Shown in pieces: positions 1 through 11,889 of a DNA stretch of 64,000 nucleotides. The stretch comes from Caprella mutica. Taxonomy: Eukaryota; Arthropoda; Malacostraca; Amphipoda; Caprellidae. The stretch covers positions 248,001-312,000 of the forward strand of contig CANNZV010001125.1 of the NCBI GenBank assembly GCA_947561585.1, written 5' to 3'. Every line of letters starts with the position of its first letter. Position 1 is the stretch's first letter. The translations under genes and the position numbers were made by a program. Under the pieces are notes generated by a model that ran no database searches, was not told the origin of the DNA, and was given only the letters and a program-made list of their open reading frames with translations.

Positions 1-472
1 ATTATTACGAATTATAATTGGCTGAGAGATGGTTTTTAGAGTACATATTGACTCCCTACACCCCCCCCTCCCCCTTATCCCTTTCTCCCTCTCCCCAGGG
101 GGTTACAGTTATACGAGACTTCTGATATTTTGCACACACTATAAGAAGGTTATAAAGCAACTATTTACACAATAATTTTTTTTCATTAATTATGCCATCC
201 TCCCTGGGGGCGGTCCCCTTAACCATATTTCAGTGTAATTAGTAGAGAAGGAGCTGAAAAGTTAACTAGCTATAATAATAACAATGTAGTAGCTATTGTT
301 TGTGTAATAAGATAGAATTGGCAACTGCATAAATGAATTCCTTCAAAAGTGAGCAATTTCCTATTCATTTAAGATATATTGATAGGTGAAATTGTAAGTA
401 ACAATTGAAGTGTATTGGTTAGTTACTTTCAAATGCATCATTAGCTTGTAAAAAAATTGTTTTCCAATCTAG
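1..472 (+). other. CFAP20 intron (3' part)
   Basis: This is non-coding sequence upstream of the last CFAP20 exon. It ends with the acceptor tttccaatctag at 461-472. A C-rich low-complexity run lies at 59-100. No other exon is visible, so the upstream CFAP20 exons lie outside the window. Confidence 0.75.
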
Positions 473-790
473 GTTCTAGATGACAAGAATGTTAGACGCA
501 GGTTCCGAGCCAGTAACTACCAAAGCACAACGCGAGTCAAACCCTTCATCTGCACCATGCCCATGAGACTCGATGAAGGTTGGAACCAAATTGTTTTCAA
601 CTTGGCAGACTTTGTTAGAAGAGCCTATGGTACAAACTATGTGGAAACACTCAGGGTTCAGATACACGCAAACTGCAGGATACGGAGAGTGTATTTTGCC
701 GACAGACTATATTCCGAAGAAGAGTTGCCTGCTGAATTCAAACTTTATTTACCAGTTCAAACTAAGAGTAAGGCTGCTACTGCAATGTAA
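473..790 (+). CDS. CFAP20: CFAP20 (cilia- and flagella-associated protein 20), terminal exon
   Basis: This exon encodes the C-terminal 105 residues of CFAP20 (BUG22/GTL3), a conserved protein of axonemal doublet microtubules (inner junction) needed for ciliary motility and tubulin modification. The exon opens in phase 0 after an AG acceptor at 471-472. It begins [20 protein letters not shown] and continues through the family-diagnostic stretches [39 protein letters not shown] and [18 protein letters not shown]. It stops at TAA 788-790. The family protein is about 193 residues, so roughly the N-terminal 90 residues are on upstream exons outside the window. The tail after LPVQ (TKSKAATAM) is a few residues longer and different from what I recall of the family, which is normally variable here. 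The start of the gene is not visible; the internal Met codons at 557 and 573 are not starts. Confidence 0.96.
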   Translation, partial: VLDDKNVRRRFRASNYQSTTRVKPFICTMPMRLDEGWNQIVFNLADFVRRAYGTNYVETLRVQIHANCRIRRVYFADRLYSEEELPAEFKLYLPVQTKSKAATAM

Positions 791-835
791 ATTTAGTGTA
801 TTAGTAAATTTGTCACACTGTTTTTTTTTTTCACA

Positions 836-841
836 AATAAA
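836..841 (+). terminator. Poly(A) signal of CFAP20
   Basis: A canonical AATAAA lies 46 bases after the CFAP20 stop and is preceded by a T-run. The 3' UTR would be very short. Confidence 0.6.
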
Positions 842-3657
842 ATATATATAATAGGCATATCTGCTTCTATCACATTTAAACAATAATTTGATTATTTAAT
901 ATCCTTGTTTTTTTAGATATATTGAAGACTTTTATTCACTATATCTTCTGTTATCATTCATTGAATTCAATTATTTCACTTGTGCGATTTTAGATTCCTA
1001 GAATAAGTAATATAATTTTCTCTGTAATAACTTGATAGTCATTTTAAATATAAATTTTGCCTCAACTTATTCTTTGACTCTACCTGCAATATCTATCAAA
1101 TCATTTCCAAGTTATCTAATTCATTATTTATCTATTGGAGATCATATGGTGCAGTGATATCTGGTAAAGAAATACTTACAAGGTAAGGATTGATATCCTT
1201 ACCTAGGATATCTAGTAGTTTTTGATAATGATGCTCTTTCTACACACTATTCAACAGCATTATTGTGCATAATAGTATGTTATCAAGGAGATCTCAATAT
1301 CAATGTAAATTCTCAAGATTGTTTGATTGGTAATAAAATGCAAAATTTGTGTATAACTATCATATTTTTGAATGAACACTTGGTATTAATTTATTTCTTG
1401 AAATTGACTGTTATTTACCTGATTACTAGAAGTAGCTAGCTCTTTAACATTTTTTTAAGACTATTTTTCATTCATGTATAGCACCTTTAACACTTTCACT
1501 ATCGTATGATTTTTTTCAAAATATGATAAATATCAATGGTATTTTATGAAACATATCTATAAGATCAAATAGTGACTCATTCAATTTTATTGTATCGCAG
1601 AGAAAAATAGTTGAAACTGAGCAAATAAGTAGACTAATAGTAAATACCAGTGGACTATATGGACCCACTGAAAAACACCGTTAGCACAAATAATCCAATG
1701 AAGTTTGGGACATATCCCAACGGTAGCGAAAGGGCTAACCAATTTTCTACTCCAAGGTACCAATGGACAAAATTTCCTTGAGGGGGTGTGGGCAACTGCC
1801 CCTGATTAAACCCCTATATTACTTCTCTATTAAGTTTAATTGCTCTTATTCTGTTCGTTGTAGTTTTTCACCACAAGAAACAGGATACAATGATATTATG
1901 AGAAGGATATAATTATTTTTTATGCGAATAAAATTTATTTTAGCTAATTATGAATATGTAAGTCCTTTATTAGAATCATTTACAATTTTAAGTATGATAA
2001 ATAATCTTTCTAATACTCTTGTTATACATAATTTATTGTTAGGATAATTTACGTCAGAAGAGCTTTTAAAAATTACTTCTTATTTCAAGTCTCGCAATCA
2101 AGTGACACATAAGAAACTATTGAACCTAAAAGGCCTCATCAGTAAGTTCTAGATTTATCTGAATGTTCGTGTGTACGATAAATACCCTCACATATATAAA
2201 TATAGCGTCTATGACGTCATTGGCGTCTTGAAGTATAGCTCTTACATAAATAATATTGAGATCAATCAGTAGAAACTGTCTCTTTAAATAGGCTTGCCAG
2301 GCATTTAATAAAATAAATCTGCTTCACGGATCTCAATCATCATTAAACCTTCCATAGTATTCATCAAACTTAGATATAGTTTGAAAAGATGTAATGAGGA
2401 ATTTTAATTGGCCCCTTTTTACATATCCTGTTTAGCTTGAAAGGAGATCAAATTTACGTATAAATTTATACATACCAGAGAACATGAATTTCCTGTTTAT
2501 AATTATGTTCTATCATACTAAACTATTTTTTTTGAACAATTAAAGATTATATTAATATTCATTCACCAATCTCTCACGAATTTAAATAATTGGTTTCTCT
2601 AAATCATTTATTTATATGTTGAGTGAAGATTTAATTTGTTTGAAATAAGTGTCACTGTGTCAGCCATTTACTAAATGAGTTTGAATGTTTCTTTTTCTGG
2701 TTAAGTAGCATGATACTATCTTTATTTGATATATTACCTTTTTTAATGTGAATCGATATAGAATAACTAGAGCGTTTGCAAATTAACAATTCAATGGCAT
2801 CAAGACTTAATTCTTGAAACTATGTTCTATAATCCATCATTTATCACAATAGCATATACTGCATATTAGATATATGTTTAAAATAAAGCAGTACGTGTGT
2901 AGTGCAATAGACTTGAAGGCGAAGTCGTAGAAGCGGATATTGCTGAATAAATTACTGAAGTGCATTTCAATAGTGTATACATTATATATATACATACATA
3001 GGTATGTCTAGTAGCGTATCATGCCAATAGTGTTGAGCATGCAACCTCGTATGACGTCACTGCATGACGATAGAGTTGCACATGTTCTGCTCGTGTTTGG
3101 TTTTATCTTCTTATTTACATTGTTTTCATCTTCTTACAATATTCATTGTTTTATTTTATCATTGTGATCATTTTTCACTGTAACTATAGGATTTTAAGAA
3201 ACTCACATTAAAAACTATTTTAGGAAATGTCTGCTTCAAGATTTAAAAAAAAATGATCACCATTAGTAAAAATTTAGTGTCGCGTGCGTCGGTTGATAAG
3301 AAAAACCTCTTGCCATCCCTAGTTATTTTTGGCATCCATTAGGAATTGCTTTTGACCTTCAATTGTTGTTGTTTTGAAGAAATACTTTTCTCCCGCATAC
3401 CTAGTAATATAAGTTATGTGTTCCTGAAAGCCGCGTGTGAGTATAAAAATAAATACTAGGCTAACTAGGTGGTAAATATCTAGGTAGGTATACTTATTTC
3501 AATGCCTAACCTTAAACTAGGTACAATGTCAAATGTCCTGTTTTTTTTTATCTTTTTACTAAACTAAGTAAATGTTTTCTATATATTTATTTATTATAAT
3601 TATTCACAAATTCATTTTAAATGAGCTATGAACAAATATTTACTATAGGTTACGATT
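842..3657. other. AT-rich intergenic DNA without a recognised gene
   Basis: No convincing open frame or element was seen here. The sequence is AT-rich with short scattered repeats. Two TGACGTCA octamers (near 2212 and 3052) are the only motifs worth noting. Confidence 0.5.
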
Positions 3658-3659
3658 AA

Positions 3660-4236
3660 TATCAAATAATGCAATATCAATATCGGTTACTATGTAATGC
3701 TAATATCGGTTACTATGTAATGCTAATATCGGTTACTATGTAATGCTAATATCGGTTACTATGTACTGTTGATATCGGTTACTATGCAATGTTATTATCG
3801 GTTACTATGCACTGTTATTATCGGTTACTATGCAATGTTATTATCGGTTACTATGCAATGTTATTATCGGTTACTATGCAATGTTATTATCGGTTACTAT
3901 GCAATGTTATTATCGGTTACTACTATGCAATGTTAATATCGGTTACTATGCAATGTTAATATCGGTTACTATGTACTAATGTTAAGATCGGTTACTATGC
4001 AATGTTAATATCGGTTACTATGTACCGATTATATCGGTTACAATGTAATGCTAATATCGGTTACTATGCAATATTAATATCGGTTTCTATGTAATGCTAA
4101 TATCGGTTACTATGCAATATAAATATCGGTTACTATGTAATGCTAATATCGGTTACTATGCAATATAAATATCGGTTACTATGTACTGTTAATATCGGTT
4201 ACTATGTAATGCTAATATCGGTTACTGTGCAGAACT
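3660..4236. repeat. Tandem array, 23-bp unit (about 25 copies)
   Basis: The core TATCGGTTACTATG recurs about every 23 bases with variants in the linker (taatgctaa, caatgttat, tactgttaa). Linker types are clustered along the array: gctaa at the ends and gttat in the middle. That pattern indicates local unit duplication. Confidence 0.95.
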
Positions 4237-4542
4237 GTTGTTTTTAGTATATAATAACATGCTGGTATAATTATGTTACATAATTTATTGCTAATCAATG
4301 TTTTTACATTATGCAGTTTTTATTTCTTTATAAATTATTCAATTTCCAAAGATTTGTTTTGTTTCTCACGAAACTTACAGGAATATTTATTTAGTGTTGA
4401 TAAATACAGGAAGAAATCATTGTTGATACACTTTATTATCATTACAATGAAGTCATACTTCCTCTTTCTTTATCTTAATTCTTATCTATGCACTTGATAT
4501 ATATTTCTTAACATGCTATATTTTATATCACTTAAATCAATA

Positions 4543-4696
4543 TAGGGTAAGTTACGAATTAACGGTCAGTTTCACATCTTCGGTCATATAAGAAAAATAT
4601 GTCATAATAATTATTCAATTTTTAATTATTATTATACAGTTTTTTCCTTATATGACCGAAGATGTGAAACTGACCGATAATTCGTAACTTACCCTA
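4543..4696. mobile_element. Family A MITE, copy A1
   Basis: This is a palindromic element flanked by TA. Its left end is TAGGGTAAGTTACGAATTA and its right end is ATTCGTAACTTACCCTA. The arms of about 55 bases carry TCGGTCATATAAG near their inner ends. It has no coding capacity. Confidence 0.9.
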
Positions 4697-4902
4697 CATC
4701 AATATATTTCATTCAGTCAATTTTGAATAAAATATATTTCTTTAATACATAATAACATATTATTACATCACTATGTAGGGCTAACTATGACGTCACTGTG
4801 CAGTCGTTTGACGTCATACTATGACACCACGTGATTTGTAAAGTGAGTAATTAAACTGACGCATCATATCCATGTGATTGAGAAAGTATGTACATATATT
4901 AG

Positions 4903-5087
4903 TAGGGTAAGTTACGAGTTATCGGACAGTAACACATTTTCGATCATATTTAAAAAATATTTAACTTTTATTTTAATTGGTATCCTTGATACACCAGATA
5001 TCATGGATACCAAGTATCATTATTATATACATTTTCTTATATGATCGAAAATGTGTATCCGCTCAAAAACTCATAACTAGCCCAATA
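4903..5087. mobile_element. Family A MITE, copy A2
   Basis: The left end GGGTAAGTTACGAGTTATCG is intact. The right end has diverged (aactagcccaata). The inner core keeps TATCATGGATACC. It belongs to the CGATCATAT-type subfamily. Confidence 0.85.
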
Positions 5088-5698
5088 TAGAGAGATAATG
5101 TTTTAAATATTATTTCCTATGATTTGAGCTGCGAGAAAATACGCTAATTTCCGAGATTTTTCACCGAGTTCCATCTTAGAATATCCGATGACTATGATCA
5201 CAATTTCCGTTTCTAATTTGCCGTCTTTTAAGAAGTTCAATTAATATGTAAATCATATATATCATATAATATCTATAAGTTACATATATGTATTCAACTC
5301 ATGTTATAGTATTTCATTTTCTGACTGTAAACTCTTTTGTTGCAGTATTTCACAAACAAGTTTAGTTAATCTAAAATGCATTAAATATGAACTGCTATTT
5401 CCTATAATAAAGTAGCTGTACATTACTGCTCACCTCTCTATGGTTATTTACAGGCATAACTATGTATTTATAGGAAGGTCCTAATAAAGGGAATTTATTT
5501 ATTTATCACTTGCATCCTGCAACGTGAAACGTCTTACAGGGTTAAAAAAGCTTATCATTTACTCCAAATATTGTTCTATTACGAATGAAGTAAAAAAAAA
5601 TGGACTGTTTAATGATTCTTCAGTTAAATTCAATTCTTAACAGTTACCTATATAAAAAAAAGTATAAAAAGAATGAATGTAAGCAGATACATTATTTG

Positions 5699-5900
5699 TA
5701 GGATAAGTTATGAATTATTGGTCTGTTTCACATCTTCGGTCATATAAGGAAAAACAATTTAATAATTATTATTTTATTTTAAATGGTATTCATGATACCT
5801 GCAGGTATCATGAATACCATTTAAAATTAAATATTATTATATTGTTTTTCCTTATATGACCGAAGATGTGAAACTGACCGATAATTCGTAACCTACCCTA
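5699..5900. mobile_element. Family A MITE, copy A3
   Basis: This is a nearly perfect foldback centred on GATACCTGCAGGTATC. The ends are TAGGATAAGTTATGAATTA and ATTCGTAACCTACCCTA, with both arms of the TCGGTCATATAAG type. Confidence 0.9.
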
Positions 5901-6123
5901 CAAATAACATAGATGTATTTCGTACCCTGGTATCGACAAAGACTCTTTGATGTTACGGTTGCAATCTAAAATATTTCTCTGAGACTTTTTGGTGATGGCT
6001 TTAGAAAGAAAAATAGAATAGTTTTCTTTGGTGTCTTTCTGGTGATGTTTTGACAACCGTTTGAAAAATATAGGTACATACGCACCTTATACTGTAGGGA
6101 AGAGGATGAAATCATCGATGTTT

Positions 6124-6957
6124 GTGTCCCACCATAACGTACAGTACCCCACCATAACTTACAGTACCCCACCATAACTTACAGTACCCCACCATAACTT
6201 ACAGTACCCCACCATAACTTCCAGTACCCCACCATAACTTACAGTTCCCCACCATAACTTATGAGTACCCCACCATAACTTACAGTTCCCCACCATAACT
6301 TACAGTTCCCCACTATAACTTACAGTTCCCCACCATAACTTACAGTTCCCCACCATAACTTACAGTACCCCACCATAACTTACAGTTCTCCGCTATAACT
6401 TGCAGTTCTCCACCATAACTCACAGTTCCCCACCATAACTCACAGTTCCCCACCATAACTTACAGTACCCCACCATAACTCACAGTTCCCCACCATAACT
6501 CACAGTTCCCCACCATAACTCACAGTTCCCCACCATAACTTACAGTACCCCACCATAACTTACAGTTCTCCGCTATAACTTGCAGTTCTCCACCATAACT
6601 TGCAGTTCTCCACCATAACTTACAGTTCCCCACCATAACTCACAGTTCTCCACCATAACTTGCAGTTCTCTACCATAACTTACAATTCCCCACCATAACT
6701 TACAGTTCCCCACCATAACTCACAGTTCCCCACCATAACTCACAGTTCCCCACCATAACTCACAGTTCCCCACCATAACTTACAGTTCTCCACCATAACT
6801 TGCAGTTCTCTACCATAACTTACAATTCCCCACCATAACTTACAGTTCCCCACCATAACTCACAGTTCCCCACCATAACTCACAGTTCCCCACCATAACT
6901 CACAGTTCCCCACCATAACTCACAGTTCCCCACCATAACTCACAGTTCCCCACCATA
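6124..6957. repeat. Tandem array, 20-bp unit (about 41 copies)
   Basis: The unit is ACCATAACTTACAGTACCCC, with tta/tca and tac/ttc/tct variants. A 60-base block starting at 6361 recurs identically at 6541 (9 units later), and the variant run at 6661 recurs at 6801 (7 units later). Open frames here are translations of the repeat. Confidence 0.96.
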
Positions 6958-7584
6958 GTTTTATAAAATTAAATTAAATAAAAATTGCAATAAAGATATT
7001 CCTTCTTTTCCCCAATACATCCACATGTTATTTCAATCATCGTATTATATTTTTTTTTTTCATTCAATGCAAGTTAAATCGTTCGTTTTCACACTTGATT
7101 TCATAAAGCCAAGCCCATTCTCAGAAAAGGTCACAGGGGGTCAAAGGTCATTGGAATGACGTAAAGCACGAGTGTGTATTTGTAACGTTAAAAGATAACA
7201 GTCTATTTACTTGAAAATGTTATTCATAAATTATTATCTATTATAGGAAATTCCCTTTATTTCTTACCCAACCAACCTTCAATAATATACATGTTTCAAT
7301 CAATGAAAATAAAACATTTTTTAAAATTATATTTAAAAGATCTTGCTCATTATTTTAGTTCGTTATTCCAACCTCTTGTTATTGTTTTTTTCACATTTAA
7401 TATATTTTAATGCTCTTAATTTCATATTTTTTTTTAATAATAACTTATTGAAATTTTCATCAGGTATTTAAATCACATCTGGAAATTGTGACTTCACCCT
7501 ATAGTTCAAATCTAGTTTAACCTAGTGATATTTGAAATGTAAATCTAAGCTACTTGATATATATTTTCTCTATAGAATAGGTTT
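6958..7584. other. AT-rich intergenic DNA
   Basis: No gene, long repeat or palindrome was recognised in this stretch. Confidence 0.5.
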
Positions 7585-7840
7585 GGGTAAGTTCCGAATC
7601 ATTGGTCAGTTCCACTTTTTCGGACACGTAAGAAAAAAAATTGTTATATAACTTTTATTTCAATTGGTATCCATGATACCTGCATGTGTAATGGATACCA
7701 TTATTTAAATAAAAGTTAAATAATAATAATTATGCCTGCAGGTATCATGGATACCAATTAAAATAAATATTAAATAACGATTTTATTTTTCTTACGTGTC
7801 TGAAAATGTGCAGCTGAACAATAACTTGAAAGTTACCCTA
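7585..7840. mobile_element. Family A MITE, copy A4
   Basis: The left end is GGGTAAGTTCCGAATCATTG and the right end ends AAAGTTACCCTA. The inner motif is of the TCGGACACGTAAG type. The centre holds two copies of the GGTATCCATGATACCTGCA-type core arm separated by about 60 bases, so it is longer than most copies. Confidence 0.85.
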
Positions 7841-8259
7841 GAGCAAGCTAACTTTCTCTGTTCACCACCTCATTATTTTATATAATGTCAAATATGACCA
7901 CCCATTGTCAGTTTAATGACCGTCATTGAACTACTTTAATTAATTATCTTGTTTGTTTGTTTCTTGAAACCTTGGTACATTTAGTTATTCTCGTTGATTT
8001 TAACGATTATCACATGGTTTCAATTAATTAATTTATTGCATAACTCATTTTCTTGCTCTAAATCCAGAAACAAAAGCGACACAGTTTCCAGTAACAATGT
8101 ACAAAAGCCTTCTTACATAATCTACATGCATTTCATTGAACTAGTTTACACTCTGATAATATGGATCACTTTATCTACTCTAATTAACATATACTATATG
8201 TGAATCAGTGTGTGTGTGTGTTCGTGCGTGCGTGCTCAGTCATTCGCCTTGCCGTGGAG

Positions 8260-8296
8260 TATATAACGACCTGTGTAAGCTCATCAGCCCTCAGTT
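8260..8296 (+). promoter_or_regulatory. Candidate core promoter: TATA box plus arthropod-type initiator
   Basis: TATATAA at 8260-8266 is followed by TCAGTT at 8291-8296, which matches the arthropod Inr consensus. Measured to the expected start A, the spacing is 33 bases, slightly long but usable. The stretch between is GC-rich relative to its surroundings. It lies about 80 bases upstream of the ATG at 8373. Functional use is inferred. Confidence 0.45.
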
Positions 8297-8372
8297 AGTA
8301 GAAGCTACTCTTACCGTTAAGACCTGTGTTTGTGTGCTCCACGGCAGACAGTCTGACTTGACCTACGACAAC

Positions 8373-8675
8373 ATGGCTAACGAAACCAAGCAAAGGCAAC
8401 AGAGTAGGAGCGAGCAGGAGAAGAAGCTCCTTCAGCGCAAGAAAGCCCTTTCTAACGACAAGGTGCTTCTAGAACGTCTCTCAGACATGAGCATAGAGGA
8501 GAGTGGGATAAACCCTGTGATTACGCTTAGCTCCTTCGACGCAGAGGATGAATCAACCCCTATGGAGATGGATGAGTGCCCCAGGTTGAGACCCAAGGGC
8601 CCGTTGAAACCAAGTCTTTCCCTAGACGTCCCCAATTTAAGTATTGAACACGAGGCTAAGAGACCGCCGATGTGA
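8373..8675 (+). CDS. Short intronless orphan gene, predicted disordered 100-residue protein
   Basis: I do not recognise this family. The frame is open from 8208, but I place the start at ATG 8373 (context caacATGG) because the upstream part runs through a GT microsatellite and sits across the candidate promoter. The product begins MANETKQRQQSRSEQEKKLL. It has a basic, Lys/Gln-rich N-terminal helix-prone segment (residues about 5-35), then a Ser/acidic middle (LSDMSIEESGINPV, SSFDAEDEST), then a Pro-rich C-terminus ending RPPM. There is no signal peptide or membrane segment. It stops at TGA 8673-8675. GC content and codon use are clearly higher and more coding-like than the flanks. An alternative is that this is the last exon of a longer gene, using the AG at 8238-8239 as acceptor. 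Family A copies A5 and A6 follow directly and would lie in its 3' UTR. Confidence 0.55.
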   Translation: MANETKQRQQSRSEQEKKLLQRKKALSNDKVLLERLSDMSIEESGINPVITLSSFDAEDESTPMEMDECPRLRPKGPLKPSLSLDVPNLSIEHEAKRPPM

Positions 8676-8737
8676 ATCTCTATAGTTTAGTATAGTGTCG
8701 TGTCATGTCCTGTTCTATCCTTACTATCTCATTCAAA

Positions 8738-8824
8738 TAGGGTTAACTTTGGGTATCTTCTGAGACTATTCTTACGTGTTCGAAAATATGGAACCGTTCG
8801 ATAACTCTGAAGTTACCCCCTATA
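8738..8824. mobile_element. Family A MITE, degenerate copy A5
   Basis: The left end is mostly lost (TAGGGTTAACTTT). The right arm is good: ACGTGTTCGAAAATATGG, then CCGTTCGATAACTC and GTTACCCCCTA. It starts 62 bases after the stop of the 8373-8675 gene. Confidence 0.65.
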
Positions 8825-9098
8825 GAGTTGGACAGACCACTAGTCTGATACAGTCTTCGTATTTGCCAAAGGGTAAATAATTAATAGGATTTTACTTCGG
8901 GAGATATATTTTAAACTCTAATTATCAATATCATTATAATCTATTTGTTTTAACTTAGATGTGTATAGATTTGATTGGTATTTGGTTAGAATTTCAACAG
9001 ATGCATTTGGAGTGTGTCCATTGTAAAATAATTTGAGTACAATTATTTGTACAAATTTGCAATGCTCTAAATGCAATTAAAAATAATGAGAGTGACTA

Positions 9099-9231
9099 TA
9101 GGGTAAGCTCAGAATTATCGAACGGTTACACGTTTTCGATCATGTAAGAAGTATAAAATAATTATTAATAATTTTTTTCTAACATGATCGAAAATATCAA
9201 ACCGTCCGATAACTCGAAACTTCCCCTGTTA
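9099..9231. mobile_element. Family A MITE, copy A6
   Basis: This is a short foldback with ends TAGGGTAAGCTCAGAATTA and CTCGAAACTTCCCCTGTTA. It is of the GAACGGTT / TCGATCATG subfamily and has no GATACC core. Confidence 0.85.
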
Positions 9232-9331
9232 ATTGCAGTTTTAATTGGTTTATTTTTTCTTCAATAACTCTCAACCATTCCGTTTGTATGGGGTTTACAG
9301 CGTCTTTCTACCTATGTAATAATTAGAAAAT

Positions 9332-9337
9332 AATAAA
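9332..9337 (+). terminator. Candidate poly(A) signal
   Basis: AATAAA is followed by a GT-rich stretch (cgtgtgtactg). It could end the transcript of the 8373-8675 gene with a 3' UTR of about 670 bases. The link is inferred. Confidence 0.3.
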
Positions 9338-9567
9338 CGTGTGTACTGCACACTATATTCGGTCTTGGTAGAATCTAGTTCTTTGTAGACTCTAAGGTGG
9401 TTATTTGGTAGATTTAAGGCAAGGTACCCAGAGGTATTTTTATAGAGTATTATTTCTATCTAGAAGAGCCAGTTTGAATGTCTGTGTAGCATTGTATACT
9501 GTGTAGTCATTACTTCTAAGATCTCATTTTATACCATTTATTTTCATCGTTGTTAGTACGTGCAGTT

Positions 9568-9673
9568 CAGGCAAGAAGGATTTATTCCTGGGGTATTAGG
9601 GAAAATCGCAGGAGTTAATCCTTCTTGCCTGGGATATAACCTTTATATCCCAGGAATAAAGCCTTCTTCCCTA
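9568..9673. mobile_element. Family E foldback element, copy E1
   Basis: The left end is CAGGCAAGAAGGATTTATTC and the right end is GGAATAAAGCCTTCTTCCCT. An internal inverted copy lies between (ttaatccttcttgcctggga). Each arm carries the signature CCTGGGATATTA or its complement. Confidence 0.7.
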
Positions 9674-10300
9674 GTTCACCTTGCTACCGAATAGACCAAT
9701 AAGGTATATCATTATTTTATATCTAATCAACGGTCTTCTTATTTCTGTATAGTTAAAGCAGTTGCCAAATTTACACGTTATTTCATATTCATTTTATAGA
9801 TTACTTTATATTATTTAGTTCAGTTGCAGCTAAACTGTTATTAGTTTTAGATTATAATAACCTATATCGCCATATATATAATATATAGATCCTGTAGATT
9901 CCTGAATTAATTATTTCGAGTGATTTGAATAATTATATTATTGGTATTCTTATAGAAATGTTTCGAACATTTAAATTTATTAATTTTACATTATAAATAA
10001 TTCGATTGAAATTAGTATTATAATTATTGTATTAAAAAATAATTGTTTTAGAAATTTCTTAATTTTTTATAGGAAAACTCTCTTTGAAATGGGTTTATAA
10101 TATATTATACTGTTATTAATGAATAACTTTCAAACAAACTGAAAAGTCATTTAATTGTTGAATGTTTTCTTTTACTGCATTTAATATAATCTTTAGTTTT
10201 AATTAATAATCAGACAAAATGGTTTATATTCATCTGTGCCTTCCATTCGGTGCTACTCTGTAGTGCTATTCATCTTGTTAATATTGTTTGGAGATAGTTA

Positions 10301-10626
10301 GGGTAAAGGGACATTTACCATTTACACGATAAAAATTTAAAAGTTATTATTGAGGACACTGTCACACGAGCGTTTTTTCACAGCGTTTTTGCTGCGTTTT
10401 TGACTCTGAAGAAATTATTGTTAAACCTATTTCATACGTATCTATGTTACGCGACGTATTTGGAGCGTTAAAAACGCTTCAAAAACGCTAGTGTGTCAGG
10501 GCCCTCACACATCAAAATATTTTCATTGAAGTAAAACTGTTTTCTCTACAATGAATTCATTTTAATGCGTTTTTAAATACAAACTATTAAAATTAGCACC
10601 TGATAAATGACCACTTCACCTTACCC
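10301..10626. mobile_element. Candidate MITE with GGGTAA ends, carrying a nested element
   Basis: The left end GGGTAAAGGGACATTTACCA pairs with the complement of the right end (GGGTAAGGTGAAGTGGTCAT). Both are followed by CATTTA. A second foldback element (10352-10508) sits inside. The match is imperfect, so this is a moderate call. Confidence 0.4.
10352..10508. mobile_element. Foldback element with GAGGGCCCTGACACACTAGCG-like ends
   Basis: The left end is GAGGACACTGTCACACGAGC. The right end, read on the other strand, is GAGGGCCCTGACACACTAGC. Both are followed by GTTTTT and repeated AGCGTTTTT motifs. The ends look like those of hAT or Harbinger non-autonomous elements; the superfamily is not certain. 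Confidence 0.65.
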
Positions 10627-11138
10627 ATGTTTTCTAGTATAGCGAATAGATAAAATGTTAATCCCATTGGTCTATATTTATTTGTGTTAATTGTGACTGT
10701 GTACATAACCTCATTTGTGATATTTACGGTAACTCGTGTACATAAGATGATATATATGTGAATAAAAGGTAAATATTAATGAACTGCTGTCTCTTTCATT
10801 CTAACGAACAATATAACTTTATTATAACTTACAAGGTTATAGAAGGAATAAAGAAAAATTACTTGATAAAATAAAGCCAACATATAGAGTATTAGATGCT
10901 AGAAACAATTACAGATTTTATATTAATGTTTAATGATGTATTCAAAAGCAGACATGATTACTAATTAATTTTTAACGTTAAAAAAACACTCCTTGATAAT
11001 AATTTTAAATGGTAGTAACTACGTTTCATCTCACCTTAGAAGGTGATTAGATTAAAAATACTTACATACCTATGTATGGTGTTTACATTTAATTCTTACG
11101 TCTAAATGGAGTTGAAACTTCTTCATTTTAGGATTAAA

Positions 11139-11505
11139 AAGGTAAATGAACAAAAAAGGTAAATGATTAAAATGTAAAATATTAAAAATGGTATATGATA
11201 AAAAAGGTAAATGATTAAAAAAAGTAAATGATTAAAAAAGGCAAATGATTGAAAACGGTGAACGATTTAAAAAAGGTAAATGAACGAAAAAGGTAAATGA
11301 ACGAAAAAGGTAAATGAACGAAAAAGATAAATGAACGAAAAAGGTAAATGATTAAAATGTCAAAGATTAAAAACGGTAAATGATTGAAAACGGTAAATGA
11401 TTGAAAACGGTAAACTATTTAAAAAAGGTAAATGATTAAAAAATGTAAATGATAAAAAAAAAAAAATTAAAATGGCAAATTATTAAAATGTAAATGATTA
11501 AAATC
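11139..11505. repeat. Irregular tandem array, GGTAAATGATTAAAAA-type unit (15-17 bp)
   Basis: About 22 imperfect units alternate between GGTAAATGATTAAAAA, GGTAAATGAACGAAAAA and GGTAAATGATTGAAAAC. There are large A-run length differences. Confidence 0.85.
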
Positions 11506-11536
11506 TAAAAACGTGACTAAAACCAAAGATCTGTTG

Positions 11537-11746
11537 ATAGGGTAAGTTGCAACTCCTCGAACGGTTCTACGTTTTCGATCAATAGAAAAAATGCATAATA
11601 ATTATTTATTTACTTTTTCTTATTTGGTATCCATGATACTCTTAAGTATCATGGATGATATGAATTAAAATATATAAGTTAAATTATAATTATTTTTTCT
11701 AATGATCGGAAATATAAAACAGTCCGATAACTTGGAACTTACCCTA
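11537..11746. mobile_element. Family A MITE, copy A7
   Basis: The ends are TAGGGTAAGTTGCAACTCC and CTTGGAACTTACCCTA. It is of the GAACGGTTC / TCGATCA subfamily. The centre has GGTATCCATGATAC and a partial inverse. Confidence 0.88.
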
Positions 11747-11889
11747 TTTTGAAATTTGTTCATTTGGAAGTTTTCTTCAGAAATAATAATTAAAATCTTC
11801 CAGCAAATTATTTGCTTAGCGTCAATTTCGAAACGATTCACGTCTGTTGTGAAATTGTGTCTTTTCAGCAGGTAATTTGGTGCCTAATT

